Source: Nitrosopumilus sp. (GTDB taxonomy: Archaea; Thermoproteota; Nitrososphaeria; Nitrososphaerales; Nitrosopumilaceae). From it: DNA of 64,000 nucleotides. Within the stretch, counting starts at the first letter, position 1. Each line of letters starts with the position of its first letter. The DNA lies in contig JAOTWS010000005.1 in the NCBI GenBank assembly GCA_029862745.1, positions 62,001 through 126,000 of the forward strand, in the 5' to 3' direction. The notes beneath the pieces are model-generated. The model saw nothing but the letters and a program-made list of their open reading frames with translations, was not told the origin of the DNA and did no database searches. The translations under genes and the position numbers were made by a program. Below, one piece after another: positions 9,288 to 18,707 of the stretch.

Positions 9288-10325
9288 TTACATTTTTGGT
9301 TCAAGGCCTTTTGCCAATCTTAATGCATCTACAAGACCATCTGCATACCCTATACTCAAAATTGCTACTTCTTCTTGACCATCTTCTAGAAATTTTTCTG
9401 CATCTTGAACATACAGCTCTGCATTTTCTAAAATCCCATGAAATTCTTTTTGTTCTTTATAATATGGTGTAATTTCTTCAAGTGCGTCTCTTACCATTGG
9501 GACATACTTTTTCATCATCTGAATTGAAATCTTTTTTGTTTTTTCACTGTTATCATACGGTTCATCTACACACTGACCAAATATTTTGAGTGCATCTGAT
9601 TCTGTAAAGTGTAATCTTCCCGGAATAATTATTGTATGTGGAGGTTTACCAAAATTAATCTTCATTAAACTAGAAATTTTACCTGAAATTATTTTTTGAT
9701 CCTTGAATCCAATTCTAGATGCAACTATTACATATGTAGATAAATTTACGACATTTCTTTTTTGTCCTTTTTCTGTTTCTACTAATATCTCTAATGCATC
9801 TTTAGGATCTAAAAAGAAATTCTTGTCTTGATTATATTCTAAAAGTAACATAGTATGATTTCCTTCAATGATATTTTTGTAAATTATATAGTAAGGAGTT
9901 GTGAGTGATTTAATTTCATTCATAATTGTTGCAATTCTTCCAACTTTGTAAAAATGTAAACCACATTCACCAATAATTGAAGTAAGAGATGAAGATGCGT
10001 GAATAGAGTGTGTCTTTATTTTTTCTTCTATTGCTCTAGTTCTTAATTCGATATGTGTTGTTGCAATGTATGGATCTCCGTATGCTAACAAGATCACTTT
10101 CTTCTTCTTTGCATTTTCTAAAATCTCTTTACCATCTTCAATCATCCATCTTTTAGCTAGTATGAATTCACCTTTTGTAGCATTTTTGATTTTAATTAAA
10201 TCAGATTTTCCAATTGGACTGGTAAATTGTTCCAGATATACAGTATCTGCCTTTGATAAAGCATCTAATGCTTCAATAGGAATTGATTTAAATCCAGAAA
10301 TTCCTAAACCTATAAACCACAACAT
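9288..10325 (-). CDS. dphB: Diphthine synthase fused to a C-terminal DUF357 domain
   Basis: Residues 1 to about 265 are a tetrapyrrole-methylase-fold diphthine synthase: WFIGLGISGFKSIPIEAL at the start, an AYGDPYIATTH SAM-site segment, and PHTIIIPGRLHFTESDAL near the end. The enzyme methylates the 3-amino-3-carboxypropyl-histidine on EF-2 during diphthamide synthesis. Residues about 270-345 are an additional helical domain (KYVPMVRDALEEITPYY, SIGYADGLVDALRLAKG) that matches the archaeal DUF357 pattern. That domain is usually encoded separately. The start overlaps the stop of the upstream lysK by 1 bp, placing a translation-factor modification gene at the end of a lysW-lysX-lysK operon. Confidence 0.88.
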   Translation of the reverse strand: MLWFIGLGISGFKSIPIEALDALSKADTVYLEQFTSPIGKSDLIKIKNATKGEFILAKRWMIEDGKEILENAKKKKVILLAYGDPYIATTHIELRTRAIEEKIKTHSIHASSSLTSIIGECGLHFYKVGRIATIMNEIKSLTTPYYIIYKNIIEGNHTMLLLEYNQDKNFFLDPKDALEILVETEKGQKRNVVNLSTYVIVASRIGFKDQKIISGKISSLMKINFGKPPHTIIIPGRLHFTESDALKIFGQCVDEPYDNSEKTKKISIQMMKKYVPMVRDALEEITPYYKEQKEFHGILENAELYVQDAEKFLEDGQEEVAILSIGYADGLVDALRLAKGLEPKM

Positions 10326-11452
10326 TACTGAATATTTCTGTCGTGAAGTCTTTTTAAATGCTGTAGGGTCTTTTTGAGAATTTCTATACCTCTTAAATAT
10401 TCATCAATTGAGACTTTCTCATCAATTGTATGTGCTTCATGTGGATCACCTGGACCATATGTAACCACTGGAATATTCCATTGATTGCCTAAAACATTCA
10501 TGTCTCCTGTACCTGTTTTTCTAATTAGGGTTGGTCTTGAGTGCTCTGCTTCCATAATTCCAAGAGTAAATGCTCTTACTAATGGTGAAGTATGAGATGC
10601 CTCAAATGGCTCTGTCTCATCAAGAATTGAGTAGAATGCCTCAACTTCTCTTTCTTGGGCAATTTCTTTTACTAGTGTAGCAATTTTTTGTTCAATAGTT
10701 TTACAGTTCATATCTACTGGAATTCTAATGTCAAATGTGGTCTCACAATCTTTTGGTGTTACATTATGACTTGTTCCACCTTTAATTTCTGTCATTGTTA
10801 TAGTAAGTAGCATCCCTTTGGATTTACCTTCTTGATTCATCTCTAATCTTTCTTTGAGTTCTTTTACAAAAATCATCGATTCTTGAATTGCATTTTTTGA
10901 AAGCCACGGTGCACTTGCATGAGAACTATCATCTACACTGATTTTAAGATTAATTGCTAATCTTCCTTTATACGCGATTGTAACTTGTTTAATTCCACTT
11001 GGCTCTCCAAAAACTGCATAATCAATACCCATCTCTTTTTTTACAAGATTTTTAATTCCTGTGGCGTTCCCTTCTTCATCTACAGCTCCTACAAAAAATA
11101 CTGTTCCGTTGTTATTTTGAATTGATGCTGCAGCAAATAACATTGCCATCAATGGTGCCTTTGCATCTGATGCACCACGCCCATAAAGAGCATCTCCCTC
11201 TTTTCTTACTTTGACTTTTCCTGGAACTACATCCATATGTCCACATAACATGATCTTTGGTGATCCAGAACCTTTTTTTGCAATTATATTTCCTACTTCA
11301 TCAATTTGAATATCTTCAAACCCTAAATCATCACATTTGTCAGCTAAAAATTCCGCCATTGGTTTTTCACTAAGAGATGGTGTGTAAAGTCTTAATGCTT
11401 TTTCAAGCATCTTAACTGCAAATCTTGGTGTAACTGTAAAATTTGTGTCCAA
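10325..11452 (-). CDS. lysK: [LysW]-lysine/ornithine hydrolase (M20 peptidase family)
   Basis: The protein (375 residues) is a zinc M20 deacylase. CGHMDVVPG gives H72 and D74, GRGASDAK gives the bridging D96, and AVDEEGNATG gives the catalytic Glu pair. Its position directly after lysW and lysX identifies it as LysK, which releases lysine (or ornithine) from the LysW carrier, rather than a general carboxypeptidase or DapE. It starts at TTG 11452, 3 nt after the lysX stop; an in-frame ATG at 11413 would remove 13 residues. It overlaps dphB by 1 bp, consistent with one transcript. Confidence 0.9.
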   Translation of the reverse strand: MDTNFTVTPRFAVKMLEKALRLYTPSLSEKPMAEFLADKCDDLGFEDIQIDEVGNIIAKKGSGSPKIMLCGHMDVVPGKVKVRKEGDALYGRGASDAKAPLMAMLFAAASIQNNNGTVFFVGAVDEEGNATGIKNLVKKEMGIDYAVFGEPSGIKQVTIAYKGRLAINLKISVDDSSHASAPWLSKNAIQESMIFVKELKERLEMNQEGKSKGMLLTITMTEIKGGTSHNVTPKDCETTFDIRIPVDMNCKTIEQKIATLVKEIAQEREVEAFYSILDETEPFEASHTSPLVRAFTLGIMEAEHSRPTLIRKTGTGDMNVLGNQWNIPVVTYGPGDPHEAHTIDEKVSIDEYLRGIEILKKTLQHLKRLHDRNIQ

Positions 11453-11455
11453 TTC

Positions 11456-12298
11456 TTATTTGTCTATCTTCCGTGCATAATCAAGCATTGCTGATGGGAT
11501 GTCTACTCCACATACTCTTACAGTGTTCTTGTATTCTGTTGTATTGTTGACCTCGTGGACAACTAGTCCTTTCTCATCACTTTCCATTAAATCTACACCT
11601 ACGATATCTCCTTGAACTGCTTGTTTTGCCTTTATACACATTTCTTCCATTTCTTGTGTTATTTTGCATGGTTCGGCTGTTCCTCCAAGTGCCATGTTAG
11701 TTTTCCAATGTTTTGAAATTCTATAAATTGCTGCAATTATTTTATCTCCTACCATTATTGCTCTAATGTCTCTTGGTGGTCTTTGTACAAACTCTTCTAA
11801 GTAGTGAATCTGATAAATTGGATACATATTTTCTCTGCTCTCAAGAATTCCATCTGCAGAATCCGTATCGTTTAATTTTGAAATTAATCTTCCCCAACTA
11901 CCGACTGTTGGTTTGATGACTCTTGGAAATCCTTGAGTTTGCAAAGCTTCCAATGCTGATTCTTTTGAAAACGCAACAGTTGCATCAGGTGTTGGAACTC
12001 CAAATTTTTTTAATAACATATGTGTAAATAATTTATTTCCTGCAAAAACACCCGTGTTAAGGCAATTGATCACTTTAACACCAAGTCCTTCAAGTGCTGC
12101 AGTTGAATGAAGATTTCTGTAATAACTTACACATCTCTGAATGACTACCCCATAATCCTCGGGTTTTTTTTCTAAATCTAATGCTAACTTCTTACAATCA
12201 ACCATCTGTATGTTGATGTTCTTTTTTTTACCTGCTTCTAACAGGGCTTTTTCTTCCCAACGGATGGTATCGTAAAGAATAGTAACGTCAGGACTCAC
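11456..12298 (-). CDS. lysX: LysX/ArgX-family LysW ligase, copy 1 (ATP-grasp)
   Basis: This RimK-type ATP-grasp ligase of 280 residues attaches the alpha-amino group of 2-aminoadipate (LysX) or glutamate (ArgX) to the carrier LysW. Visible are PRVIKPTVGSWGR (ATP-grasp loop), FVQRPPRDIRAIMVGD and HEVNNTTEYKNTVRV, the end-domain motif in which NNT binds metal/ATP. The GTG start at 12298 overlaps the lysW stop (GTGA); a TTG at 12307 is less likely. The copy at 24577-25434 is clearly paralogous. The TTEYKNTVRV motif here versus TVEFKGLARV there probably reflects different substrates. By context with lysK I favour aminoadipate for this copy, at low certainty. Confidence 0.88.
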   Translation of the reverse strand: MSPDVTILYDTIRWEEKALLEAGKKKNINIQMVDCKKLALDLEKKPEDYGVVIQRCVSYYRNLHSTAALEGLGVKVINCLNTGVFAGNKLFTHMLLKKFGVPTPDATVAFSKESALEALQTQGFPRVIKPTVGSWGRLISKLNDTDSADGILESRENMYPIYQIHYLEEFVQRPPRDIRAIMVGDKIIAAIYRISKHWKTNMALGGTAEPCKITQEMEEMCIKAKQAVQGDIVGVDLMESDEKGLVVHEVNNTTEYKNTVRVCGVDIPSAMLDYARKIDK

Positions 12299-12462
12299 TG
12301 TCCCCAATCCTCGCCAACCGTTTGGGCAGGCTTTAGTTGGAAACCGTCTGATTTTTTTTCTAATTCAAAACTTGCGCCACATTCCGGACATGTTACAATT
12401 TCCCCCTCAAGTGCATCACTTGGAACAGAAATGTCTGCATCACATTCTTCACATTTTGACAT
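12295..12462 (-). CDS. lysW: LysW amino-group carrier protein, copy 1, with C-terminal Gln
   Basis: A 55-residue acidic zinc-ribbon protein with C4/C7 (MSKCEEC) and C25/C28 (TCPECG). It ends in VGEDWGQ. LysW carries biosynthetic intermediates of lysine and arginine through a link to its C-terminal glutamate in the conserved EDWGE tail. Here the last codon is CAG, so the tail is EDWGQ. The coding frame, the zinc ligands and the 4-bp GTGA overlap with lysX are otherwise intact, so the gene looks functional. The second LysW in this window ends in EDWGE. Whether Gln is deamidated, used otherwise, or marks a dead carrier cannot be decided from sequence. Confidence 0.88.
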   Translation of the reverse strand: MSKCEECDADISVPSDALEGEIVTCPECGASFELEKKSDGFQLKPAQTVGEDWGQ

Positions 12463-12946
12463 ATTTTATCTCAATTAATCCTCTTTATTTATCATTAATT
12501 ATCTTTATTATCGTATTTTTCCTAACAAATTCATTATCTTCCAAAATTACCACTAATTTATAAAAACAGTAATGAGAATATGTATTTTATCTTATTATTC
12601 GTTTTTGTAAAATAGTTGTATTTTGAATTAAATGATTCCTCTGCAAAATCTACCTTTATTGATGAATGGCAGTCACAAGGGAGAATAATGTGGTTAGATG
12701 CATTTGATAATCAAGTTTCATCCATGGCAATTTTTGAAGCCTCAGAATAAGAAGAAAAGGACTTTTTTAAAGCATGAAGGCATCTGTTCAGAATATGCCC
12801 ATTTATGAAATGAATCAATGTGATGTAATACTAATTATATCCGTTTTATCGGAATGATTGATAGAAATTCTTAATTTTTTAAATTATGAATTAAAAATTT
12901 AGTGCATCCATGTTTAATTGAATAAAATAAAAATAGAAAAGAGGGT
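12463..12946. other. Gene-poor spacer with a possible 44-codon ORF or gene remnant
   Basis: No convincing gene lies in this 480-bp stretch. From 12616 (TTG) to 12750 on the plus strand there is an open frame of 44 codons with plausible protein-like content (ELNDSSAKSTFIDEWQ, IMWLDAFDNQVSSMAIFEA). It is preceded in frame by a TAG and has no clear promoter. It could be a fragment of a decayed gene. The rest is very AT-rich. Confidence 0.3.
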
Positions 12947-14062
12947 CTAAACTCTTAGACTGATTCTAGATCTTGCAGTAATTACAACAATGCTTATAAT
13001 CGCAACCATCAATACCATCATTGCAACAGTACCAAATTCTGGGACAACTGTTGCAACAGTATCAATTTTTTCAAGAATTACATCCACTTGTGAATTAACT
13101 TTAGAGATGGATTCCTTGTCTTTAATCATATTTCGGAGATCTTCTCTTAACATGATTTCTACTTCCTCCATCAGTTCTTTTTGGTCTAATTCAATGAGAG
13201 GAGCTTCGAGAAATTCAAAGTTATCAAGATATGCTTTTGTAGCAAGGCTTAGTGCCAAGTCCGTATTACCATTACCATACTCTAGTTTTGTTTGCTCAAG
13301 TAGTTCTCTTATGTTTTTGACATAATCTAATAGATTGTTTCCTTCATCTTCAACACCTAAGACTTCATCAAGTTCATGAATTATACTCTTCACTATATTT
13401 TCAACTTGCAAAGGATCTGCTTTTGCATCATATGCTGCCCAAAGATCTATGTAAAATTCATCAATCTCTTCGGCCATGTGTGAGTCAATATCTGGTTTTA
13501 TTTCGCTGAAAATCTGTTGTGATCTCCATACAAATGCAGAACCATCCTGGAATTCAGCCATTTCGGCGATGACTCCATCAGATACTGCCTCGCCATACTC
13601 TGCTATCGATGTTTCAAGTAAGACTTTCATTAATTCAGTCTTAAATGCCGTTTCTTTACTCAATTCATCTCCAACAACAGTTGAACGTGCTATTGCAATT
13701 ACGCCTTTTGCATCATCAATCGCTTGCTGAGCCTGTGCACGTGTTACCTTGGTGTTTACCTTATCTTTTAGTTCCATCAATGTTTTTTGAACTTGAGCAT
13801 CAAGGTTAGAATCTGATGCCTTTAGTGTAGGTTTCATTGAATCATACAGCTCTGAAATTGGATGTGTTGCATGAATTAACGCAAGTTCCGCATTTTTATC
13901 ATCAAGATTTTGTTCTAATGCCCAAAAATGCCCAAGTGTTTCCTCAAGGGAAGAAGCAAAGTCGACTTTGTCTTGATAGGATTCTGCAGAAACTACTTGT
14001 GAAAAAGCAGTAGTGAGAAGAACAGAAGTCATCAGAAATGTCAATATTGTAACTTTTGTCAT
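12947..14062 (-). CDS. PEFG-CTERM surface protein related to the FTR1 extracytoplasmic domain
   Basis: The 371-residue protein starts with a signal peptide (VTILTFLMTSVLLTTAFSQVVSA). It is rich in acidic helices and ends with VVPEFGTVAMMVLMVAIIS followed by a short basic tail (TARSRISLRV). That is the thaumarchaeal PEFG-CTERM signal recognised by an archaeosortase-type enzyme. A central repeat (KAYLDNFEFLEAPLIELDQ...LREDLRNMIKDKESI) closely resembles two repeats in the N-terminal part of the FTR1 permease encoded at 16282-18489. A role as surface iron-binding or iron-delivery partner is inference from this shared domain and proximity. It has its own promoter region (14063-14174 separates it from the HyuA-like gene). 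Confidence 0.85.
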   Translation of the reverse strand: MTKVTILTFLMTSVLLTTAFSQVVSAESYQDKVDFASSLEETLGHFWALEQNLDDKNAELALIHATHPISELYDSMKPTLKASDSNLDAQVQKTLMELKDKVNTKVTRAQAQQAIDDAKGVIAIARSTVVGDELSKETAFKTELMKVLLETSIAEYGEAVSDGVIAEMAEFQDGSAFVWRSQQIFSEIKPDIDSHMAEEIDEFYIDLWAAYDAKADPLQVENIVKSIIHELDEVLGVEDEGNNLLDYVKNIRELLEQTKLEYGNGNTDLALSLATKAYLDNFEFLEAPLIELDQKELMEEVEIMLREDLRNMIKDKESISKVNSQVDVILEKIDTVATVVPEFGTVAMMVLMVAIISIVVITARSRISLRV

Positions 14063-14174
14063 TAGTCGTTAACTATAGAATATCGATTTAAAGGGTTGGT
14101 GTATTCTTTGAATTTATTCTAAATGTGTAGAATTGTAACTACGTGAAAAATTAACTATGGATTTCTATATTATT

Positions 14175-16301
14175 TTATAATTCAATTACAATTGATGCTC
14201 GTTCATTTTCATCTAACTCTTGTTTGACTGCATTGAGTATGTGGGAAGATGATGTTAAACTAGAATAATCAATCAATTTTAAATCATTGATCAGATATAC
14301 TTGCGGGGCAACATCATTATTCCTAGATTCTAGAAAATCATCTAATTCCTCAAGTATGGACATTTTTCCACCTTGGAAAATCTTTCCATTTTTTAAATAT
14401 TTTTTCATTTTACCGAATCTATCAAGTATGAGAAATGGATGACGATGTTTTTTACTAAAAAGATGTTTTTCGGTAATATGTCCAGCAAATACTAGATAAT
14501 GATCAGATTCAAAACTAAGATCAGTTAATTCTTCTGAAATTTGGAGTATTTCACTGGCTCTACTTTTTGCTTCATGTAATGTGAAAACATTCTTTGTGGT
14601 TTCTACACTGTCGAGTTCTACATTTCCGATAGCAGTTATTCGTAAAATAGATTTGTCGGGGATATATTGACTATCAATTACAATTGATTCAGGAACTGCT
14701 CCTTTACCAATCATCATTGCATGAATTTTTTTATGTGCCTGGTTGATCAATTCTGGAGTTGGATCAATTAATGTCTGTTCAACTTCTTCTTGCAGCATTG
14801 ATGATGCAACACCAATAGATGATATGACTTCGGCATGTTTTGCCTTTTGGTATTGTAATTGTAGTTGTTTTGCCACAAATGGTACCAATACAGATGCACC
14901 CCCTCCACCACCAACTATTTTTGTTGTTTGAGGATTTAGTTTAAATTCTTTTATAACTTTACTAATTGTTTTCATTATCTCAAAAGAGGATGTTTGGATT
15001 ATGGACTGGGCAATTTCGATAAATGTCACACCCAGTTCTTTTGCTAGAATCTCAATAGCAATTTTTGCAGATTCTTTGTTTGCAAATGCATAGTCATCAC
15101 CATCAATCATCCCCAAAGCGTTAGCAGCGCATGTGTTTGTAATAGCATATAGTCCACTTTTGCACTCAATTACGACATATTCATCATCGTTTTCTTTAGG
15201 TCTAATCCTAGTTACTTTCCCTTTTTTTAGTTCTTCAGGATCTGCAAAGCAGGAATATTTTAGTCCAGCAATATGGGCACTTCTAGGCCCTATCTTCCAC
15301 ACTCTATTGTCTTTGAGTCTAACCATGCTACCTCCTGCAACTCCTAAAATTCTCACATCCATAGAACGAACACATGTTGGATGATCTTTAATTGTGACAT
15401 ACTGAAATTCGGGTTTCCCATTTTTAATTATACAGATATTGGTACTAGTTCCACCTACCTCTACAAAGATACCATTAGTGACTTTAAGATGAAGAAGTGC
15501 CCCTGCTACACTTGCTGCAGGACCAGACAGGATAGTGAGGATAGGTTTTATTTTAAAAGTATCGATGCTTGTGACGCCTCCATCACCTTTCATTATCATT
15601 AATGGTGCTTTAACTCCTACATCGCGAATTGCTTGTTCTACAAAATTTGCAACTTGGAAAGTTTTAGGTAACACACTTGCATTAATTGCACCTGTAAGTG
15701 TTCGTATTTCAAGCCCATAGGTTCCAGAAATTTCATGCGATGCAGTAGATGGCATATTAAGGTCTGCGGCATTTTTCATTACAAACAATTCATTTGAAGG
15801 ATCATCTACACCAAATGACTCGGTCGCAACAATCACTTTTGCACCCTTATTCTTTAGATCTTGTATAGCATCTTTCACTTCTTCTTCAGAAATCAAATGG
15901 GAAGTATCCAAAAATGTATGACATATCTTGATGTCTTGCTCAGAATTAATTTTTGTATCTTGCAAATTTGTGCGTTTGATGACATCTTTCTTTTCAGGAC
16001 CAACACCCATAGCAATTATTCCAACTTTGGAAGTGTCCGATTCTAACAGAGCATTGATTGCCTGAGTAGTACTATGAGAAATCAATTCTATGTCTTCTAA
16101 ATTAATTTTAGATTCATTCAAAATATTTGAGATAGTCTGCACTATTCCTTCAGAAACCCCTTTCTTGGAGGTGTGGGTGGTGGGTACAGTGGATTTTGAA
16201 ACAATCAATCCCGTTTTATTATCTATTGCAACAGCTTTTGTAAAAGTTCCACCCACATCAATTCCAATTCTAATTCTTTGTTTATTGGGTATTTTTAACA
16301 C
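14175..16301 (-). CDS. Hydantoinase/oxoprolinase family (HyuA-like) ASKHA ATPase
   Basis: The 708-residue product starts with an ASKHA phosphate-binding loop (IRIGIDVGGTFTKAVAIDN). It contains ELISHSTTQAINALLE, a second glycine-rich core (ILSGPAASVAGALLH, FVEVGGTSTNICII) and KIVGGGGGASVLVPFVA, all typical of HyuA/oxoprolinase A-type subunits. Such enzymes cleave cyclic amides with ATP, usually with a HyuB partner that is not present here. The GTG start lies inside the end of the FTR1 gene (20-bp overlap), so it is translated from the same mRNA. A biochemical link to iron uptake is not known to me; the substrate is unassigned. Confidence 0.85.
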   Translation of the reverse strand: MLKIPNKQRIRIGIDVGGTFTKAVAIDNKTGLIVSKSTVPTTHTSKKGVSEGIVQTISNILNESKINLEDIELISHSTTQAINALLESDTSKVGIIAMGVGPEKKDVIKRTNLQDTKINSEQDIKICHTFLDTSHLISEEEVKDAIQDLKNKGAKVIVATESFGVDDPSNELFVMKNAADLNMPSTASHEISGTYGLEIRTLTGAINASVLPKTFQVANFVEQAIRDVGVKAPLMIMKGDGGVTSIDTFKIKPILTILSGPAASVAGALLHLKVTNGIFVEVGGTSTNICIIKNGKPEFQYVTIKDHPTCVRSMDVRILGVAGGSMVRLKDNRVWKIGPRSAHIAGLKYSCFADPEELKKGKVTRIRPKENDDEYVVIECKSGLYAITNTCAANALGMIDGDDYAFANKESAKIAIEILAKELGVTFIEIAQSIIQTSSFEIMKTISKVIKEFKLNPQTTKIVGGGGGASVLVPFVAKQLQLQYQKAKHAEVISSIGVASSMLQEEVEQTLIDPTPELINQAHKKIHAMMIGKGAVPESIVIDSQYIPDKSILRITAIGNVELDSVETTKNVFTLHEAKSRASEILQISEELTDLSFESDHYLVFAGHITEKHLFSKKHRHPFLILDRFGKMKKYLKNGKIFQGGKMSILEELDDFLESRNNDVAPQVYLINDLKLIDYSSLTSSSHILNAVKQELDENERASIVIEL

Positions 16302-18489
16302 CTCTAGATTTTCTCATAGATGCCAGTTGTCTTTCTTTATTGGGCCTTAACACCAATACATATGACGATGCAAGTAAATAAACTCCCAATAGCATTGCTT
16401 GTGCAATTACAGTTTCTAATGTGGGATAAATTCCAGTCATAGCTGCTAGGTTGATGTCCAATCTAGGAATTATTCCGATCATACTAGTGTATGGAATAAT
16501 ATCTAGTATCTGAAGTTCTCGTATGGCATTTCCTAAAAATGCAATTGATAGATATGCACCAACACCCATAGTCAATCCAAACAAGGCGCGTAATGGTAAT
16601 CGTTTTCCAAGTTTTTTCATCACATAATATAACCCCAATAATGAAATAATACCCAAAACAAAACCCAAACCTACATACATTTCCATGTATTTTGCAAAAC
16701 CCGACATCGCTTGATAGAACAAGACAGTTTCAAATCCTTCTCGATAGACGGTAAAAAATGAAAGCATTACAAAAACCATAACACTACCAGTTGTAGTTGC
16801 CTGCCACACCTTGGCCTTTACAAACTCCATCCATTTTTTATGTTCAATTTTATTTAAAACCCAAAAACTCACATAAAACAAAACAGCAGTTGCAGACAAT
16901 GCAGCTATTGCTTCAATTAATTCCCGATTAGCCCCTGAAATTTCAATTATATACGATGCAATAATCCAAGTAATTGCAGTTGCTGCAAATGCTGCAATGA
17001 CGCCATAGTAGATGTATTTTTTCAGTTGATTATTCCTTGATGCTTCAAGATACGTCATAATTGCACCAAGAATTAAGACAGATTCTAATCCTTCTCGGAA
17101 AATTATTGCAAATGACGAAGTAAATGCTATTGAAGGCGCCAAAGAACCTGTTCCGCTTACAAGTCTTTCAGATTCATCCAAATTCCTATTTATTTCAATC
17201 ACTACATCTCTTACTTTTTCCAAATCTTCTTTTTTATCGATAAGATTTCGCAGTTCTGCAAATTGATATTCTACCTCCAGAGTGAAATCAGGATCTATTG
17301 CCCTTAGTGGAATCTCTACAAATTCATAACTGTCCAAATATGCTATTCTTGCTGTAGCATAAGCAGACTGGAAGTCGCCGTCACCATAAAAAATTACCAC
17401 ATCATCCAAGGAATCTCTGATAAAATCAACTTCATTTCTAACTATAGATTTTGCTTCTTCAGTTGAATCACCCATTTTTTTAAGATCCTGATCTGAAATC
17501 TCAGTTTGTGTTAATACAGATGAGTTTATGATTAATTGTTTAGAGATCAAAGATTGTGATTTGTTAAGATCCGGAACAATTTTTTCATCTAAAAATTGCT
17601 TAATCTCATTAGATGTCTTTTTATTTTTTATCATGTCACGTAAATTTTCACGCATGTCAATCTCAAGAGTATAAAGTAAATCCTTGTCAATTTTTTCAAT
17701 TGTTGGTTCTAAGTATTCAAAATTATCAAGATACGCAATGATGGCTTTTTCTTCAGCCATAACATAGTCTCCTGAATTAAGTGATTCAACAAGTTCGTCA
17801 TATATCTTGTAGATGTTTTGATATAGTTCTAATTGATCAAGGGCAACAGTCTGAGTGCCTAAAACATCTTTTTGTATGGCAGTAATCAAACTACTTACTT
17901 TTACAAAATCTTCCTTTTTCTCTGCAAGATTGTTTAGATCCTTGAAAAAAGATTCAATTTCTAGATTAAGCCTATCATCAAAAGTTGTTTCATCAAGCAA
18001 ACTTTCAGATTTTTGGATTAGTTTTAGAGCAATTTGGTATGATACTTCATCATTGTTTTGAACTCCCTTCTGATATCGCTCATCTGCAATTGACAGCAAA
18101 TTGACAATCACATAATTTATTGAATCTTGTTCATGTGGAATTTTTCGGAGTAAGTTTAGATTTTTATCAATTTCTGACAATATTTCAGCATTTGAATTAA
18201 TTTTTGAATTTAGATCTAACAATGAAATATGAATCTCATCTACATGTTCATAACCCGTCATTCTGAGTGTTTGGATATATTTGCCAAAAATTTCTGAAGA
18301 GAATGTAGAGTATTTCTTTGCATCTTCTAAATTATTTAAAATCAAACTGTCTTTGGTTTGATCTAATCCCAAGGACGTAGATTCAATAGCGGTTCTAATA
18401 TCTCCCGAGTTTGAATATGCATATACCCCATCAATACTGATTGTAAATACAAAAAATGCAAGAAATATTACTATAATTCTAGTTTCCAT
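16282..18489 (-). CDS. FTR1-family high-affinity iron permease with large extracytoplasmic domain
   Basis: The 735-residue product has a signal peptide (IIVIFLAFFVFTISIDGVYA). About 430 residues of acidic helical extracytoplasmic sequence follow, with two YLDxxExxE-type repeats (AYLDNFEYLEPTIEKID and AYLDSYEFVEIPLRAID). The C-terminal FTR1 permease of about seven membrane segments carries both iron-binding REGxE motifs (FREGLESVLILG and YREGFETVLFYQA). It should import ferric iron across the cytoplasmic membrane. The start at ATG 18489 is chosen because it begins directly with the signal peptide; an in-frame upstream start would add 20 residues before it. The 3' end overlaps the HyuA-like gene by 20 bp. 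Confidence 0.92.
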   Translation of the reverse strand: METRIIVIFLAFFVFTISIDGVYAYSNSGDIRTAIESTSLGLDQTKDSLILNNLEDAKKYSTFSSEIFGKYIQTLRMTGYEHVDEIHISLLDLNSKINSNAEILSEIDKNLNLLRKIPHEQDSINYVIVNLLSIADERYQKGVQNNDEVSYQIALKLIQKSESLLDETTFDDRLNLEIESFFKDLNNLAEKKEDFVKVSSLITAIQKDVLGTQTVALDQLELYQNIYKIYDELVESLNSGDYVMAEEKAIIAYLDNFEYLEPTIEKIDKDLLYTLEIDMRENLRDMIKNKKTSNEIKQFLDEKIVPDLNKSQSLISKQLIINSSVLTQTEISDQDLKKMGDSTEEAKSIVRNEVDFIRDSLDDVVIFYGDGDFQSAYATARIAYLDSYEFVEIPLRAIDPDFTLEVEYQFAELRNLIDKKEDLEKVRDVVIEINRNLDESERLVSGTGSLAPSIAFTSSFAIIFREGLESVLILGAIMTYLEASRNNQLKKYIYYGVIAAFAATAITWIIASYIIEISGANRELIEAIAALSATAVLFYVSFWVLNKIEHKKWMEFVKAKVWQATTTGSVMVFVMLSFFTVYREGFETVLFYQAMSGFAKYMEMYVGLGFVLGIISLLGLYYVMKKLGKRLPLRALFGLTMGVGAYLSIAFLGNAIRELQILDIIPYTSMIGIIPRLDINLAAMTGIYPTLETVIAQAMLLGVYLLASSYVLVLRPNKERQLASMRKSRGVKNTQ

Positions 18490-18707
18490 AATGAACAAGT
18501 CGAAAATTCTATAGAAGGTATTTAAATTTCTGATTAATTCTACAATCATAGAATGAAAATATTTTAGATATGTAATTAAAATTCTAGAAGTTTATTCTAA
18601 AACTAAATCCTGCACTTCTGAAATTACTGGTTTTTTATTAAATAGATTACTTTAAAATTTTTTAGGATAAAAAAATGGATCCATTGTAGACCAAAAAATT
18701 TGATATT

